7,047 nt of DNA from Cytophagia bacterium (lineage in GTDB: Bacteria; Bacteroidota; Bacteroidia; Cytophagales; Cyclobacteriaceae), in NCBI GenBank assembly GCA_013373005.1, contig JABXIP010000244.1:1-7047 (forward strand), written 5' to 3'. The notes beneath the pieces are model-generated. The model worked only from the letters and a program-made list of their open reading frames with translations. It did no database searches and had not been told where the DNA came from. Position 1 is the stretch's first letter, and every line of letters starts with the position of its first letter. The position numbers and the translations under genes are program-made. Below, in pieces: positions 6,043 through 7,047 of this stretch.

Positions 6043-6765
6043 ATGCAAACTCAAAAACTCTTTAAAACAACAACACTAGCTTTACTTCTTTGCCTTTTTG
6101 TAGGTCAGCTAAATGCCCAAACTGTGGTGAAAGCCTCAGATATTATGGAAGCATTGAAAAAGGGCGAAGAAGTAAGCTATACCAATGCCACCATTCAGGG
6201 AGACCTGGATTTCACCTTTATGGAAGAGAAACTTCCTGATTTACCGGTGAAAAGAAGATGGTGGAGAGATGGTGGTGATAACACCGTCAATGAAACCATC
6301 GAATCTAAGGTCTCATTTGTGAACTGTATTTTCGAAGGAGATGTAATCGCTTATTATCACGATGATAGATCTGAGTATACCTTCACTGCCGATTTTGAGA
6401 GAGATGTGAAGTTTGAAAAATGTCAGTTTAAGCGCGATGCTATGTTCAAGTATTCCAACTTTGAAGGCGATGCAGTTTTCGCTGGTTCTACCTTCGATGA
6501 AGAGACTACCTTCAAATATGCAGAGTTCGAATACAAAGCAGACTTCTCAAGTACTTTGTTCGATGAAGATGCCATCTTCAAATACACCAAATTCCGTGAT
6601 GGTGCGAGCTTTAATGCTGCCAAATTTGAAAGGTCTTTAGACATGAAATACACCAAAGTACGCGGTGACTTTGATGTAAAAGGAATGGATGTTCGTTGGG
6701 ATATCATTACCAAATATGCAGAAGTGAATGGCAGAAGCTTTTCCAGATACTTACTAGACAACTAA
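6043..6765 (+). CDS. Exported pentapeptide-type repeat protein
   Basis: This 240-residue protein begins with a clear signal peptide (basic MQTQKLFK, hydrophobic 11-20, likely cleavage after LNAQ at residue 26), so it acts outside the cytoplasm. The rest belongs to the pentapeptide-repeat class with phenylalanine as the inward-facing residue. Isolated modules VSYTNATIQGD (44-54) and VSFVNCIFEGD (90-100) flank a 35-residue insert containing KRRWWRDGGD. Ten consecutive 11-residue modules then fill 122-231. Such proteins fold as a right-handed quadrilateral beta-helix; the charged outer faces suggest a binding or structural role rather than catalysis. The DNA-gyrase mimicry known for some cytosolic members is unlikely for an exported protein. 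The ATG at 6043 starts the signal peptide. AAGG lies only 2 bases before it, too close for a normal Shine-Dalgarno. The gene is monocistronic, with terminators on both sides. The class is secure, the function unknown. Confidence 0.85.
   Translation: MQTQKLFKTTTLALLLCLFVGQLNAQTVVKASDIMEALKKGEEVSYTNATIQGDLDFTFMEEKLPDLPVKRRWWRDGGDNTVNETIESKVSFVNCIFEGDVIAYYHDDRSEYTFTADFERDVKFEKCQFKRDAMFKYSNFEGDAVFAGSTFDEETTFKYAEFEYKADFSSTLFDEDAIFKYTKFRDGASFNAAKFERSLDMKYTKVRGDFDVKGMDVRWDIITKYAEVNGRSFSRYLLDN
6406..6735 (+). repeat. Ten 33-base coding repeats (11 residues; 22-residue superperiod)
   Basis: Residues 122-231 of the pentapeptide protein divide into ten 11-residue modules of form xxFxxxxFxxD. Consecutive core F positions alternate 5 and 6 residues apart: 124, 129, 135, 140, 146, 151, 157, 162, 168, 173, 179, 184, 190, 195. 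Every second module carries a KY motif exactly 22 residues (66 bases) apart: FKYSNF at 135, FKYAEF at 157, FKYTKF at 179, MKYTKV at 201 and TKYAEV at 223. The core F is lost in the last three modules (M201, V206, V212, V217, T223). The DNA copies have diverged in codons, so the repeat is conserved at protein level rather than recently amplified. Confidence 0.85.
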
Positions 6766-6786
6766 GTTACCTATAAATAGATCCGG

Positions 6787-6819
6787 AAGGGCCATCAGCA
6801 ATGATGGCCTTTTCTTTTT
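6787..6819 (+). terminator. Intrinsic terminator of the pentapeptide-repeat gene
   Basis: An 8-bp perfect stem, GGCCATCA (6790-6797) with TGATGGCC (6802-6809), is closed by a GCAA loop and followed by TTTTCTTTTT (6810-6819). It lies 24 bases after the stop codon, and the GAAG before the stem can pair with the T-run through G-T and A-T pairs. This is a strong Rho-independent terminator. Confidence 0.92.
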
Positions 6820-6866
6820 GTCGGAACTTTTTTCTTCCCCTTTAGCGGATTGAGGTGTCGGAGAAT

Positions 6867-7027
6867 ATGTCGCTTCTCTGAAGCTCAAATATGGTTTGAT
6901 GTATTTGTCTTATGACATGATGCTTCTCGGGAGCATTGCCTGAGTTTACTCAAAACTTGGCCGGCTAGCGGTCAAATGTCATAACCTGAGAGATTACAGT
7001 CTAAGGAAAGCTTCGTAGAAGCGACAT
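6867..7027. repeat. 161-base imperfect palindrome with REP-like hairpin ends
   Basis: The left end 6867-6885 and right end 7009-7027 are inverted copies of one 19-base sequence, matching at 17 positions and differing only at two adjacent central bases. Each copy is itself a small hairpin, GCTTC-N3-GAAGC (6872-6884 and 7010-7022), followed outward by GACAT. A second inverted pair, TTATGACAT (6910-6918) and ATGTCATAA (6976-6984), has exactly the same centre (6947), so the structure is nested and coaxial. No open frame of useful length was seen in the 228 bases from 6820 to the window end. The arrangement resembles an inverted REP pair (BIME-like) or a small non-autonomous mobile element; no flanking target duplication is obvious. 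Confidence 0.6.
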
Positions 7028-7047
7028 CTACATTAAAATAGTCCCTA

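Noticed and set aside
6406..6735. Regular repeats taken as a possible CRISPR-like array
   Set aside because: The period is 33/66 bases within an uninterrupted reading frame, with diverged copies and no identical repeat-spacer pattern.
6413..6761. Two long alternative frames, one on each strand, over the pentapeptide repeat region
   Set aside because: Their regularity only mirrors the 33-base periodicity of the real gene; they have no signal peptide or family of their own.
6867..7027. Integron attC site
   Set aside because: The ends lack the RYYYAAC and GTTRRRY core motifs, and there is no cassette-like gene or integrase in view.

Overview
The window most likely comes from a Bacteroidota chromosome, probably the order Cytophagales. 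The evidence is family content: a DUF4407 protein, a PafA-type secreted alkaline phosphatase, a WG-repeat protein and a DUF4920 lipoprotein. A/T-rich leaders without clear Shine-Dalgarno motifs agree with this. No phylogeny could be run, so the genus stays open. I see no RNA genes, insertion sequences, CRISPR arrays or broken genes.

Layout: (1) 1-621, plus strand: the C-terminal part of a DUF4407 coiled-coil/membrane protein that enters from the left edge. (2) 622-4901, minus strand: a two-gene unit in which an 883-residue TPR-like/WG-repeat protein is followed after 8 bases by a PafA-type alkaline phosphatase. The phosphatase stop codon abuts the DUF4407 stop codon with no base between them, and a perfect 18-base palindrome lies at this convergent junction. 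(3) 4902-5004: a 103-base divergent intergenic region. (4) 5005-5881, plus strand: a small Cro/CI-like HTH protein, then a DUF4920 lipoprotein that ends at a strong intrinsic terminator. (5) 6043-6765, plus strand: an exported pentapeptide-type repeat protein with a very regular 11/22-residue architecture, preceded by a dyad and followed by a second strong terminator. (6) 6820-7047: non-coding, with a 161-base imperfect palindrome whose two ends are inverted copies of a short REP-like hairpin.

How the parts may work together: four of the six proteins carry export signals (phosphatase, WG protein as signal peptide or anchor, DUF4920 lipoprotein, pentapeptide protein), so the window is mostly a cell-envelope neighbourhood. 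The phosphatase and WG protein are probably co-transcribed. The small HTH protein sits divergently and could act on the shared intergenic region, but nothing in the sequence proves it. Most genes look like ordinary Bacteroidota chromosomal genes. The two items most worth a second look are the 22-residue superperiod in the pentapeptide protein and the nested REP-like palindrome at the right end.
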